Assembly (NCBI GenBank): GCA_015065325.1
Contig: SVQO01000007.1
Location: 1-64,000 of the forward strand
Source of the DNA: Oscillospiraceae bacterium
GTDB taxonomy: Bacteria; Bacillota; Clostridia; Oscillospirales; SIG627
Direction: 5' to 3'
Length of the DNA: 64,000 nt
In this document: positions 38,084 to 48,312 of the stretch, piece by piece
Layout: every line of letters starts with the position of its first letter
How positions within the stretch are numbered: the first letter of the stretch is position 1
Notes under the pieces: model-generated
The model's database searches: none
Seen by the model: only the letters and a program-made list of their open reading frames with translations
Told to the model about the DNA's origin: nothing
Made by a program: the position numbers and the translations under genes

Positions 38084-39823
38084 TCAGTATTCCTCTGCGA
38101 TGATTTCCACGTCGTCTCTGAATTGTTGCTCATAGAGTCTCTTATATGTTCCGCCAAGGGTGAGAAGATCCTCGTGATTTCCTTGCTCTGTGATTTTACC
38201 TCCGGAAATTACGGCAATCTCGTCTGCGTTTTTGATGGTGGAAAGTCGATGAGCAACTACAAGGGTTGTACGTCCTTTGCAAAGCTCGTCAAGGGCGCGC
38301 TGAATTAAAATCTCGGTAGTATTATCCAAAGCACTTGTGGCTTCGTCCAAAATGAGGATGGGCGGATTTTTCAAGAAAACTCTTGCGATGCAAAGGCGCT
38401 GTTTTTGCCCTCCGGAAAGGCGTACGCCACGTTCCCCGATCACCGTATCATATCCGTTTTCGAGACTGGTTACGAAGTCGTGAATGTTTGCGCGCTTAGC
38501 TGCCTCGAGAACTTCTTCTTCCGTTGCGTCCGGCTTTCCGTACAAAATGTTATCACGGATGGACGCGTTGAACAAATAAACGTCCTGCTGTACGATACCG
38601 ATGTTTTTGCGTACCGACTGGCGGGTGAGGCGAGTAAGATCCTTTCCGTCCAAAAGAATAGAGCCCTCACGTATTTCGTAAAAATTGGGGATCAGATGAC
38701 AAATTGTGGTTTTTCCGCCGCCGCTGGGACCGACCAGCGCAAATGTCTTCCCTTTATCAACGGTCAGATCGATCCCGTGAAGAACGTCCGGACCGTCATC
38801 ATAACCGCTGACAACGTTTCTGAATTCGATTCTTCCGCTCAGAATGCCTGCGTCTTCGGCGTTCTCGTCATCTTCTTCGGGCTTGGTGTCCATAATGGCG
38901 ATGAACCGCTCGAAGCCTGCCACGCCGTTTTGATACTGCTCCATAAAACGGATCAGCGTGTTTACGGGATTGAGGAATAGGCTGATGGAAACGATAAAAG
39001 CAGAGTAGTCAGCAAAATTGATCTCACCCGCATATAGGAAAATACCGCCGGCAATAAGGATCACAACGTTAAAGATATCGGTGATGAAGGAAGTGGAGGA
39101 ATGAAAGGTTGCCATTGCATGGTAGGAGTCCATGCTGGAGTCGATAAAGTCCTTGTTGCCGATCTCAAATTTATCCTGCTCCATATTTGCGTTGGTAAAG
39201 GCTTTGGTCACGCGGATACCCGCGATGCTGCTTTGCAAGGCTCCGTTGATGGTTGCCATTGCCTCCCGTCTTCTCTGGAAAGCTTTTCTCATTTTTTGAC
39301 GCGTAATGGCGGAAACCAAAATCAATAAGGGGACACAGGCAAATACAATCAGAGAAAGCTTCCAGTTGATGGTAGTGAGATAAGTGAATGAGATCACGAT
39401 GGAAATGGAACAAATGATCAGATTTTCGGGGCCGTGGTGCGCAAGCTCCGTGATCTCCTGCAGATCGCTTGTCATGCGGGACATAATCTTTCCCGTTTCG
39501 TTGGCGTCAAAGAAGGAGAAGGGAAGCTTTTCCAGATGAGCAAAAAGATCGCTTCTCATTTGCGCTTGCATGCGGATTCCCATCAGGTGACCCTTGTACT
39601 GAATAAAAAAGTTGAGCAGCATCCTTACAAAGTACAGTCCCAGCAAAAGCATACCAAAGAAAATGATCAGTTCCCATTTTTTGTTTGGAATCAGATCGTT
39701 GAGCATAGATCGGGTCACGATCGGATATACAACACCGACCAGAGCAACGGCCAAAGAGGCAAGCATATCCAAAATAAACAGAGTTTTATGCGGCTTGTAA
39801 TAAGCTAGAAAACGTTTTAACAT
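38084..39823 (-). CDS. ABC exporter, ATP-binding/permease (MsbA/MdlB-like)
   Basis: ALVGPSGGGKTTICHLIPNFY; LSGGQKQRLCIARVFLKNPPILILDEATSALD. Confidence 0.96.
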   Translation of the reverse strand: MLKRFLAYYKPHKTLFILDMLASLAVALVGVVYPIVTRSMLNDLIPNKKWELIIFFGMLLLGLYFVRMLLNFFIQYKGHLMGIRMQAQMRSDLFAHLEKLPFSFFDANETGKIMSRMTSDLQEITELAHHGPENLIICSISIVISFTYLTTINWKLSLIVFACVPLLILVSAITRQKMRKAFQRRREAMATINGALQSSIAGIRVTKAFTNANMEQDKFEIGNKDFIDSSMDSYHAMATFHSSTSFITDIFNVVILIAGGIFLYAGEINFADYSAFIVSISLFLNPVNTLIRFMEQYQNGVAGFERFIAIMDTKPEEDDENAEDAGILSGRIEFRNVVSGYDDGPDVLHGIDLTVDKGKTFALVGPSGGGKTTICHLIPNFYEIREGSILLDGKDLTRLTRQSVRKNIGIVQQDVYLFNASIRDNILYGKPDATEEEVLEAAKRANIHDFVTSLENGYDTVIGERGVRLSGGQKQRLCIARVFLKNPPILILDEATSALDNTTEILIQRALDELCKGRTTLVVAHRLSTIKNADEIAVISGGKITEQGNHEDLLTLGGTYKRLYEQQFRDDVEIIAEEY

Positions 39824-39840
39824 AAAAGTTCCTTTCAAAC

Positions 39841-39872
39841 AGAAATCCCCTTTGTAAAAAAGGGGATTTAAT
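39841..39872. terminator. Intrinsic terminator
   Basis: aaatccccttt-gtaa-aaaaggggattt. Confidence 0.65.
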
Positions 39873-39881
39873 AATGCAACG

Positions 39882-40445
39882 TCAACCTATGATTTCGCCC
39901 TTGGAATTAAAGAGAGGGAGTTTTTCCAGATAGACCAAATCGTCACGATTTTGAGCATCACCTTCTGCGAGAATGGCACAACGGCCGGAAACGATACCGC
40001 CCGCCTTTTCGACGAGGATCTCGAGTGCGCGGAGCGATTCGCCGGTGGAGATCACGTCATCCACCAACAGAATTTTTTTGCCCTTCATCATTTCAGCGTC
40101 TGCGACGTCGAGATAAAGGGTTTGCTCTTTAGCGGTGGTAATGGATTTTACCTTTACCTCCATAATACCGGTCATATAAAGCTTTGGTGCTTTTCGGGCA
40201 AGAAAATATTTCTTTGCACCGCTTTGTCTTGCCATTTCGTGAATCAACGGAATTCCCTTTGCTTCAGCGGTAAGCATATAGTCAAATTCATAAGGAATCT
40301 TATCCAAAAGTGCTTTTGCTGCAGCACAGGTCAGTTCCTGATCGCCGAAAATTACAAAACCGGCGATAGACAAATTTTCATTAACGGGACAGATCGGAAG
40401 CGCTCTTTCAAGGCCTGCGATATTCATTTTATGATAAAGCTGCAT
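39882..40445 (-). CDS. Adenine/xanthine phosphoribosyltransferase-family protein
   Basis: KKILLVDDVISTGESLRALEILVEKAGG PRPP-binding motif. Confidence 0.88.
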   Translation of the reverse strand: MQLYHKMNIAGLERALPICPVNENLSIAGFVIFGDQELTCAAAKALLDKIPYEFDYMLTAEAKGIPLIHEMARQSGAKKYFLARKAPKLYMTGIMEVKVKSITTAKEQTLYLDVADAEMMKGKKILLVDDVISTGESLRALEILVEKAGGIVSGRCAILAEGDAQNRDDLVYLEKLPLFNSKGEIIG

Positions 40446-40535
40446 ATTTTTTCGATCCTTTCAAAAAACTGAGTATATTATAACAATTTCATCAGAATTC
40501 GTCAAGAAAAAAATGGATTTGTTTTTGAATATATC

Positions 40536-40564
40536 TTGACAGAGGTTCAAAAAACTGATAATAT
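40536..40564 (+). promoter_or_regulatory. Sigma-70-type promoter
   Basis: TTGACA-17 bp-TAATAT upstream of the hemolysin III-family gene. Confidence 0.65.
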
Positions 40565-40599
40565 AGTAACGGAAACTAGATAGCAGAGAGGAGAAAACC

Positions 40600-41265
40600 T
40601 TGGCACAAAAAATTACACTTCCGCGTTATAGCAGAGCGGAGGAAATTTGTAATATGACTACTCATATCGTTGGAGGTGCTTTTGGCATCGTTGCGTTGAT
40701 ACTTTGCTTGATAAAAGCATATTTAGCCGCAAACGTTTGGGGGGTCGTCAGTTCTTCGGTTTACGGAGCTTCGATCGTTTTGCTTTTTACAATGTCCAGT
40801 CTTTATCACGGACTGATCCCGGTGAAGGCGAAAAAGGTTTTTCGTGTGATCGATCATTGCACAATCTATCTTCTCATTGCTGGAACCTATACACCCATCG
40901 TTTTGGTTTCCCTTCGTGAGGAATCACCCGTTTGGGCTTGGGTCGTATTCGGAGTCGTCTGGGGTTCTGCACTCTTTGCAATTACTTGCACTGCGATCGA
41001 TATGCAGAAGTTCCGCACTTTCTCTATGTTTTCTTATCTGGCGATGGGCTGGTGTATTTTGCTGTGTATAAAAGAATGTATTTTGGCAGTCGGTGGGAAA
41101 GGTATGATGCTGATTTTCTTGGGAGGCGTACTTTATACCATCGGTGCGGTTTTTTACAGCATCGGTAAAAAGAAGGATGTGCCGTATGCTCATACTGTGT
41201 TCCACGTGTTTGTTTTGTTTGCGTGCTTTCTTCATTTTGTCGCGATTTATCAATATATTCTTTAA
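40600..41265 (+). CDS. trhA: Hemolysin III/PAQR-family membrane protein (TrhA)
   Basis: EEICNMTTHIVGGAFGI; SSLYHGL; DHCTIYLLIAGTYTP; HVFVLFACFLHFVAIY. Confidence 0.95.
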   Translation: MAQKITLPRYSRAEEICNMTTHIVGGAFGIVALILCLIKAYLAANVWGVVSSSVYGASIVLLFTMSSLYHGLIPVKAKKVFRVIDHCTIYLLIAGTYTPIVLVSLREESPVWAWVVFGVVWGSALFAITCTAIDMQKFRTFSMFSYLAMGWCILLCIKECILAVGGKGMMLIFLGGVLYTIGAVFYSIGKKKDVPYAHTVFHVFVLFACFLHFVAIYQYIL

Positions 41266-41319
41266 GAAAAACTCTCCTCAGTATCGATCACAATGTTCTT
41301 AGAAGAACGAAATTGAATT

Positions 41320-41350
41320 AAAAAAACAAAGCCTCTTTCGAGGCTTTGCA
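41320..41350. terminator. Intrinsic terminator
   Basis: aaacaaagcctc-tttc-gaggctttgcatt. Confidence 0.6.
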
Positions 41351-41376
41351 TTGGCGGAGCGCATTGATCGCTCCGC

Positions 41377-42753
41377 TTATTTTATTTCGGGAAGTCCTGC
41401 CGCGGCAACGCTCTGACCAACGCGGCGGCTGTTTTCATCGGGAAGCACGATGTTGATGGAAAGTGAGGGATATTCCTCGGAAAGAACTTTTTTACAGGCT
41501 TCAATAAAGGCTTCACCGCCTTTTCCGCTGGTTACCCTGCCCAGAAGCAGAAGGTGCTTCATTCCATAGATCGTGTGATACAGAGGAAGGGTGTGACCGA
41601 GACAGCAACCAAGGGAACGGTAAATATCCAGCGCTTGTGCGTTACCGGCTTCAACTTCTTTCTGAACAACTTTAAGCTTTTCCGCAGGCGAGAGTGAGGG
41701 ATCAAGCTTGATTCCTGCTTTGGGGGCTAATTTAATCACGCCGTCTTGCGAGAAGTATTTTACACCGCAGCCTATATCGCCGCTCCATTCATCCTCCATC
41801 GCACAGGGATTGGCATCGATGGGAGCAAAAGCAAGCTCGTTGAGCCATCCGGTAACGTATCCCTTTTCATCTACAAAGCCTGCGGCCTCGCTGGTGCCCA
41901 TTGCAATTCCGAGAACGGAATTTTCTCCAAGCTCCATAGCACCTGCCAATGCGGTAACGTCACCGTCATTTGCAACCAAAAGGGGAACGTTGCCGATTTC
42001 TTTTCCTGCGCGAAGGTATATATCCTTTACCTTTTTTTCAAAATCTTCGGGAGAAACCTTCAGAAACAGGGAAGCGAGCATCGTTCTGTTATCGACGTAA
42101 ATACCTGCAGAGCTGATTCCGATGGCATCGACGCGGGGCATTTTTGAAGCTGCGGTTTTGAAGGCTTCCACGATACCGTTGAAATGATAATCGGGATCAG
42201 AGTTGGTCTTTGGGAACCAAACGACCTCCTCGGAATAAACAACCTTTCCGTCGATGACAGCACTGACTTTTCGGTCACTGCCACCGGCATCAAAGCCAAT
42301 TCTGCAGCCGTCGGTGTGTCCGCCGATGGGCATAGCAGCATCCTTCTCACAAGGCTTTTCGGAATAGGGAACGGAATGAACTGCAAATTCGGATTCATAC
42401 ACATTCGACATTGTTTTCGCATCAAAAGCCCGAGAACCGTTAAGGCTGTATTGGGTTTTGATGTGTTTTGCGATCTCTTCGTTTCCGCAGATGGTAACGG
42501 AAAAGCCGCCCTTTGCCCAAAGCAAGAATTTCGTTTTGCGTTCCACGTAATACAAGTCGGCTTCGCGATGGCCTGCATCACCGTAGATGAAGGTATCAAA
42601 TACGGATATTTTTCCGTCGTTGCGTTCAATGGCGATTGCCAAGGGCTCTTTTGCTCCCTTCAAGTACTCTTGTTCCCACGCATAGAGAGGTAAAAAGTCG
42701 GAATCCAAAAGAGGAGTGTTTTTAAGTTTGACTTCAATACCTAAATAGTTCAT
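41377..42753 (-). CDS. BadF/ROK-like sugar kinase with extra N-terminal domain
   Basis: IGFDAGGSDRKVSAVIDG phosphate-1 loop; LVANDGDVTALAGAMELGENSVLGIAMGTSEAAGFVDEKG; 1-bp overlap with nagA. Confidence 0.75.
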   Translation of the reverse strand: MNYLGIEVKLKNTPLLDSDFLPLYAWEQEYLKGAKEPLAIAIERNDGKISVFDTFIYGDAGHREADLYYVERKTKFLLWAKGGFSVTICGNEEIAKHIKTQYSLNGSRAFDAKTMSNVYESEFAVHSVPYSEKPCEKDAAMPIGGHTDGCRIGFDAGGSDRKVSAVIDGKVVYSEEVVWFPKTNSDPDYHFNGIVEAFKTAASKMPRVDAIGISSAGIYVDNRTMLASLFLKVSPEDFEKKVKDIYLRAGKEIGNVPLLVANDGDVTALAGAMELGENSVLGIAMGTSEAAGFVDEKGYVTGWLNELAFAPIDANPCAMEDEWSGDIGCGVKYFSQDGVIKLAPKAGIKLDPSLSPAEKLKVVQKEVEAGNAQALDIYRSLGCCLGHTLPLYHTIYGMKHLLLLGRVTSGKGGEAFIEACKKVLSEEYPSLSINIVLPDENSRRVGQSVAAAGLPEIK

Positions 42754-43832
42754 TATTCATACCTCATTCCTGAAACAAATACGTCTTCGATTTCCATTTT
42801 ATCGTTGACGATCAAAAGATCTGCATCAAACCCTTCGCGGATTTCTCCCTTGTTCAATCCAAGCATTTTTGCAGGGGTTTTTGTTGCCATAGTCACGGCG
42901 TCCTCAAAGGAGATCCCGATAGAAACGCAATACTTTACACATTTCCATAAGGTGGCTCCGCTGCCTGCCAATGTGTCGGTTCCCTCCAGATAAACGGCTC
43001 CGTCGCGCACGACGACGGGAATTCCTCCTGATTCTGAAACCGTTCCTTCAGGAAGACCGGCAGGACGAATTGCGTCGCTGATCAAGGTCAGCCTGTCTTT
43101 TCCGAACATTTTTAAAGCGGAAAGGATCATAGATTTGTGAACGTGGATGCCGTCGGTGATCACCTGTGCCCAGATTCCCTTTTCAGAAGCAGCGGCAATA
43201 GGACCCGGATCACGATGGTGCAGGGGAGGCATACGGTTGAAGGTGTGAGTAAGGCATGCAACTCCCGCATTCATCGCTTCGATCGAGGTATCGTAATTTG
43301 CATCGGAATGACCAATGCTGGCAACTACGCCCTCTGCGGTAATACGGCGGATAAAGTCCATGCTGCCGGGTTGTTCGGGAGCAATGGTGATCATCTTCAC
43401 ATTATTGAAGCGCGTAAACTCTTCATAGCTTGGTGCTTTGATATGGGCTTCATTCTGCGCTCCCTTGTATTTGGGGGAAATGTAAGGTCCCTCTAAATGA
43501 AAGCCTGCAATGTGCGTGCCGGGAAAATCGGTTTTTTTATGAGTAACCGCGATCAGCGTTTCAGTGTCAGTAGTCATTGTGGTAGGGAGCCAGGTCGTGG
43601 TACCGTTTCTTGCCAAAAAATCGCACATCGGTTCAAAGTTTCCGTCCAATGTATCCATACCGTTACAGCCGTGTGCGTGAACTTCGATCAAACCGGGGAT
43701 GATCGTTTTTCCGTCTGCGTCGTAGCCGCAAACTCCCTTATCATTATTGATGGAAGTAATGATCCCGTTTTCACATTCAATGTTGCAAATTTTTCCGTTT
43801 AGAGAAGCGTTTTTAATTACAGTTTTGTTCAT
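42753..43832 (-). CDS. nagA: N-acetylglucosamine-6-phosphate deacetylase
   Basis: LIEVHAHGCNGMDTLDG; AGFHLEGPYISPKYKGAQNEAHI; GHSDANYD; THTFNRMPPLHHRDPG. Confidence 0.96.
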   Translation of the reverse strand: MNKTVIKNASLNGKICNIECENGIITSINNDKGVCGYDADGKTIIPGLIEVHAHGCNGMDTLDGNFEPMCDFLARNGTTTWLPTTMTTDTETLIAVTHKKTDFPGTHIAGFHLEGPYISPKYKGAQNEAHIKAPSYEEFTRFNNVKMITIAPEQPGSMDFIRRITAEGVVASIGHSDANYDTSIEAMNAGVACLTHTFNRMPPLHHRDPGPIAAASEKGIWAQVITDGIHVHKSMILSALKMFGKDRLTLISDAIRPAGLPEGTVSESGGIPVVVRDGAVYLEGTDTLAGSGATLWKCVKYCVSIGISFEDAVTMATKTPAKMLGLNKGEIREGFDADLLIVNDKMEIEDVFVSGMRYE

Positions 43833-43992
43833 TTTTTCTCCTATTTGTTCCTGTGTTTAATCATATTATAGCAGATTTTGGACAAATGTCCTGTTTCTTC
43901 ATCCTCTAAAATTTGCATTTTTCAGTAAAAAATCACTTGCATTTTTTTTCAAAATATTGTATTCTTAAAGTAGAAAAAAGGGAGGGCGAAAA

Positions 43993-44889
43993 ATGGAATA
44001 CAAGAAAACGGTTTTGAAACGTGATTTTGAAATCTCAGATGTGATATCCGTGCATTATTTTGAGTACACCGTTGATTTTGCGTTCTCAGGTGAATTGCAC
44101 GATTTTTGGGAGTTCGTTTACGCAGATAAAAATGAGTTGATCATAACTGCATCCTCAAAGGAGATTGTCTTGCCTCAGGGTTCTATGTTTTTGCATAAGC
44201 CTATGGAGTTTCATAACGTTCGCGGGAACGGTTCCTCTGCACCCAATTCCGTGATTCTTGCATTTTCCTCTCCTTCTCACGAGCTTTACGAGCTTGCAGG
44301 TAAGGTGATTACCTGTACTTCCCGTGAGCGGGCGCATCTTGCCGGGATTATTGAAGAAGCCTCAGCTGCTTTTTCCTCGCCATTGGGTGATCCCTACACT
44401 GAGTCCTTGATTAGAAGGAAGGACTCTTTGTTTGGCTGTGAGCAGATGATAGCCAATCATCTGGAAGGTCTCTTCATATCTTTGATCCGTCGAAGAAAAG
44501 ATTGTCCCGACGATTCGCTTTTTACCGAAAAAGAGACGACCCGTCGCCGTAAAGATGAGATGCGCTTGAGTCAGATCTGTGAATACATGGAAGCAAACGT
44601 TGAAAAGGACCTGTCATCCGCCGATATTCAAAGGCAATTTTTTATCAGTGAGTCCTCCTTGCAAAAGCTATTCCAGCACAAGGTTGGATGCGGTGCAATG
44701 CAGCATTTTCAAAGAATTAAAATTGATCGTGCCAAGGAGATGATTCGAGAGAAAAAGTACAATTTTTCTGAGATTTCCGAGAGGCTTTCGTTTTCTTCCA
44801 TTCATTATTTTTCACGTCGTTTTAAGGCGATCACCGGAATGACTCCTTCTGAATATGCTTCCAGCGTAAAATCTATTTCAATTTCATGA
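43993..44889 (+). CDS. AraC-family transcriptional regulator
   Basis: Cupin-like N-terminus HDFWEFVY; C-terminal HTH FSSIHYFSRRFKAITGMTPSEYA; divergent from nagA operon. Confidence 0.92.
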   Translation: MEYKKTVLKRDFEISDVISVHYFEYTVDFAFSGELHDFWEFVYADKNELIITASSKEIVLPQGSMFLHKPMEFHNVRGNGSSAPNSVILAFSSPSHELYELAGKVITCTSRERAHLAGIIEEASAAFSSPLGDPYTESLIRRKDSLFGCEQMIANHLEGLFISLIRRRKDCPDDSLFTEKETTRRRKDEMRLSQICEYMEANVEKDLSSADIQRQFFISESSLQKLFQHKVGCGAMQHFQRIKIDRAKEMIREKKYNFSEISERLSFSSIHYFSRRFKAITGMTPSEYASSVKSISIS

Positions 44890-44895
44890 AAAAAT

Positions 44896-44928
44896 AAAGG
44901 AACTTCGAATTTCGAAGTTCCTTTTTGA
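44896..44928. terminator. Bidirectional intrinsic terminator
   Basis: aaaggaacttcgaatttcgaagttccttttt. Confidence 0.8.
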
Positions 44929-45855
44929 CTATTCGAACAGAGGAGTGGAAAAATATCTTTCGGCAGTATCGGGGAGTATCGTGACCACTGTTTTTCCTTT
45001 TCCGAGCTTCTCGGCAAGACGGATTGCGGCTGCTACGTTGGTGCCGCTGGAGATTCCGCACATAATCCCCTCGTACTTGGCAAGATCCTTGGAAACGCGG
45101 AGCGCTTCTTCGTCTTTAATGATGCAAACGTCGTCAATGATATTCTGATTGAGAATTTCCGGAATTACTCCGTCACCAATTCCCATCTGTACGTGAGTTC
45201 CGATGGACCCTCCGGAAAGAATTGCGGCATTTTCGGGTTCAACCGCCCAGACGGTCATATCGGGATTTTCAGCTTTCAGCACCTCTCCGATACCTGTAAT
45301 GGTCCCTCCGGTTCCGATTCCGGAGCAAAATCCGTGAATATCTCGACCGACCTGTTCCAGAATCTCGCGGGCAGTTTGTTCTCTTTGAATGGCGGGGTTT
45401 GCAGGGTTTTCAAATTGCTGCGGTACGAACACCTTGGGGTCTTCAGCTTTCATTTTCAAAGCCAAAGAAACGCACTCCTCGATGCACAAGCCGATATTTC
45501 CTGAATCGTGGACAAGAATTACCTCTGCTCCGTAGTGTTCCACAAGCTTTCTGCGTTCGACACTGACGGAATCGGGCATAATAATCTTCGTTTTATAGCC
45601 GCGTACTGCTCCAACCAAGGCAAGACCGATTCCCTGGTTGCCACTGGTAGGCTCAACGATTATACTGTCTGGCGAGATCAAACCTTGTTCCTCAGCGGTT
45701 CGGATCATATTATAGGCAGTTCTCGTTTTGATGGAGCCGCCGACGTTTAAGCCTTCGAATTTTACTAAAATCTCGGCGCCGTTCTCAGGCGCAAGATGGC
45801 GAAGTCGAATAATGGGGGTATTTCCCATTGCGTCTAAAATGGAATTGCAAATCAT
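44929..45855 (-). CDS. cysK: Cysteine synthase A
   Basis: MGNTPIIRLRHL; VEPTSGNQGIGLALV; GIGTGGTITGIGEVLK. Confidence 0.94.
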   Translation of the reverse strand: MICNSILDAMGNTPIIRLRHLAPENGAEILVKFEGLNVGGSIKTRTAYNMIRTAEEQGLISPDSIIVEPTSGNQGIGLALVGAVRGYKTKIIMPDSVSVERRKLVEHYGAEVILVHDSGNIGLCIEECVSLALKMKAEDPKVFVPQQFENPANPAIQREQTAREILEQVGRDIHGFCSGIGTGGTITGIGEVLKAENPDMTVWAVEPENAAILSGGSIGTHVQMGIGDGVIPEILNQNIIDDVCIIKDEEALRVSKDLAKYEGIMCGISSGTNVAAAIRLAEKLGKGKTVVTILPDTAERYFSTPLFE

Positions 45856-45939
45856 TGAAATTTTTACCTCACGTATATACTTACCGCGATAGTATAACAC
45901 ATTATTATTTCTTTTGCAAGGGAAAAAACAAAATGTGCA

Positions 45940-45968
45940 TTGACAAAAGAGCGAAGGATGTGTATAAT
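45940..45968 (+). promoter_or_regulatory. Sigma-70-type promoter for the ZTP-pfl transcript
   Basis: TTGACA-17 bp-TATAAT. Confidence 0.85.
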
Positions 45969-45972
45969 AAAC

Positions 45973-46050
45973 TTGTCCTTGCGACTGACGGAGCATAGAT
46001 TACTATGGGGGAACAAGGATGCTACATAGCCGACCGTCTGGGCATCCTGT
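45973..46050 (+). ncRNA. ZTP (pfl motif) riboswitch
   Basis: gcgactgacgg...tatgggggaac...agccgaccgtctgggca conserved core; immediately upstream of pflB. Confidence 0.93.
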
Positions 46051-46067
46051 TATTAGGGTGCTTTTTT
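46042..46067 (+). terminator. Riboswitch-controlled intrinsic terminator
   Basis: gcatcct-gttatt-agggtgc-tttttt; 5' arm shares nucleotides with the aptamer 3' CUGGGCA. Confidence 0.85.
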
Positions 46068-46086
46068 GTTTTCTTAGGAGGTATTT

Positions 46087-48312
46087 ATGGATTTTTGGAG
46101 GAGTTTTCAGAGCGGAGTTTGGCAGGAAGAGATCAATCTTCGTGATTTTATTCAAAAAAATTACACGTTTTATCCCGGCGACGCGTCTTTTCTGTGCGGT
46201 ACAACTGCTCGAACCGACCGTGTACGTGCAGAGGTGGACCGTCTTTTGGTTTTGGAAAATGAAAAGGGTGGTGTATTGGACGTTGAAACGGACAAGGTGT
46301 CCTCTTTATTGACTTTTGAGCCCGGTTACGTTTTGAAGGATGATGAGATCATCGTCGGACTTCAAACCGACAAGCCTCTAAAACGCGCTGTTAACCCCTT
46401 TGCCGGTTACAGAAATGCCGTTCAGGCTTGTAAGGCATACGGCTATGAAATCGGTGAAAATATCAAAAACGAGTTTCGCTATCGTACCACTCATAATACC
46501 GGAGTATTCCGTGTCTATACGGATACGATGAAAAAAGCGCGTCACGCAGGTGTTTTAACCGGACTTCCGGATGCGTATGCCCGCGGCCGTATTATCGGCG
46601 ATTACCGCAGAATTGCTCTTTACGGAATGGATTATTTGATTGCAAAAAGACGCGAGGATAAAAAACGGATCGGCGAGCGCGAAATGACTTCCGAGACCAT
46701 TCATTTGGTAGAGGATATCGAGCGTCAGCTTGAATTTATGGGGCAGCTGGTCGAGATGGCTTCTTCTTACGGCTTTGATATTTCCCGTCCTGCAATGAAT
46801 GCACGCGAAGCGGTTCAGTGGCTGTATTTTGGCTATCTCGGAGCAGTAAAGGAGCAAAACGGTGCCGCCAACAGCATTGGAAGAATTTCCGAGTTTCTCG
46901 ATATTTATATCGAGCGTGATTTGCGCGAAGGCACCATTGATGAAACGGCCGCCCAGGAAATGATCGACGATCTTGTTTTGAAAATGCGTTTGGTTCGTCA
47001 TTTGCGTACCCCCGAATACAACGAGCTTTTTGCCGGTGACCCCGTGTGGGTGACACTTTCTTTAGCAGGAATCGGCGAGGACGGCAGACCCTTGGTCACC
47101 AAGACCTGCTACCGATTCTTGCAGACCCTTTACAATCTCGGTCCCAGCGCTGAGCCCAATATCACTGTTTTGTGGTCTCAGAAATTGCCGGAGGCATTTA
47201 AGCGCTTTTGTGCGAAGGTATCGATCGACACAGATTCTATCCAGTATGAGAACGATGACGTGATGCGCGAAGAATTTGGTGACGATTATTCCATTGCCTG
47301 TTGCGTTTCCGCAATGAAAACCGGTAAGCAAATGCAGTTTTTCGGTGCGAGATGCAATCTTGCCAAAGTGCTTTTGATGGCGTTGAACGGCGGTAAGGAT
47401 GAACTTCACGGAGAGCAGATTGCTCCCGAGGGCGAGATCTTTGCCGAAGAAGTATTGAATTACGACAAGGTTTTGAATGCTTTCAAGTCTTATGCAGCAT
47501 GGATGGCAAAGCTTTACGTGAATACGATGAACGTAATTCATTATATGCACGACCGTTACGCCTATGAAAGACTGATGATGTCCTTGCATGACGTTGAGCC
47601 GGAGCGTTTGATGGCCTTTGGAATCAGCGGGTTTTCCGTTCTTGCCGACAGTCTCAGTGCAATCAAATTTGCACGAGTTACTCCGATTAAGGACGAGCGC
47701 GGCTTGATCGTGGATTTTAAGACGGAAGGTGAGTTTCCCAAATACGGGAATGACGATGACAGAGTCGATGAAATTGCCGCTTGGATCGCGAAGTTTTTCT
47801 ACGAAGAGCTTTGTAAGACTCCCTGTTATCGCGGAGCGAAGCATACCCTGTCCATTCTTACCATAACTTCTAACGTTGTTTACGGTGCTAAAACGGGATC
47901 TACTCCCGACGGCAGAAAGAAAGGTGAGCCTTTCGCTCCCGGAGCCAATCCGATGCACGGCAGAGATGCCGAGGGTGCGCTGTCCTCTTTGAATTCAGTT
48001 GCAAAAATCAGTTACGATTGCTGTATGGACGGAATTTCGAATACGTTCTCTATTACTCCTGATGCTTTGGGTTCTGATGATGAGAATAGGATTTCTAATC
48101 TCGTTCACGTTTTGGATGGTTATTTTATTCAGTCTGCACATCACCTTAACGTAAACGTTTTAAATCGTCAGAAGCTGATCGACGCGATGGAAAATCCCGC
48201 TTTGTATCCTTCTTTAACCATTCGCGTCAGCGGATATGCGGTTAATTTCAATAAGCTTTCCAAGGATAAGCAGCTTGAAGTAATTTCCCGTACCTTCCAC
48301 GAAAAGATGTAA
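46087..48312 (+). CDS. pflB: Formate C-acetyltransferase (pyruvate formate-lyase)
   Basis: [12 protein letters not shown] adjacent active-site cysteines; C-terminal glycyl-radical motif RVSGYAVNF. Confidence 0.96.
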   Translation: MDFWRSFQSGVWQEEINLRDFIQKNYTFYPGDASFLCGTTARTDRVRAEVDRLLVLENEKGGVLDVETDKVSSLLTFEPGYVLKDDEIIVGLQTDKPLKRAVNPFAGYRNAVQACKAYGYEIGENIKNEFRYRTTHNTGVFRVYTDTMKKARHAGVLTGLPDAYARGRIIGDYRRIALYGMDYLIAKRREDKKRIGEREMTSETIHLVEDIERQLEFMGQLVEMASSYGFDISRPAMNAREAVQWLYFGYLGAVKEQNGAANSIGRISEFLDIYIERDLREGTIDETAAQEMIDDLVLKMRLVRHLRTPEYNELFAGDPVWVTLSLAGIGEDGRPLVTKTCYRFLQTLYNLGPSAEPNITVLWSQKLPEAFKRFCAKVSIDTDSIQYENDDVMREEFGDDYSIACCVSAMKTGKQMQFFGARCNLAKVLLMALNGGKDELHGEQIAPEGEIFAEEVLNYDKVLNAFKSYAAWMAKLYVNTMNVIHYMHDRYAYERLMMSLHDVEPERLMAFGISGFSVLADSLSAIKFARVTPIKDERGLIVDFKTEGEFPKYGNDDDRVDEIAAWIAKFFYEELCKTPCYRGAKHTLSILTITSNVVYGAKTGSTPDGRKKGEPFAPGANPMHGRDAEGALSSLNSVAKISYDCCMDGISNTFSITPDALGSDDENRISNLVHVLDGYFIQSAHHLNVNVLNRQKLIDAMENPALYPSLTIRVSGYAVNFNKLSKDKQLEVISRTFHEKM

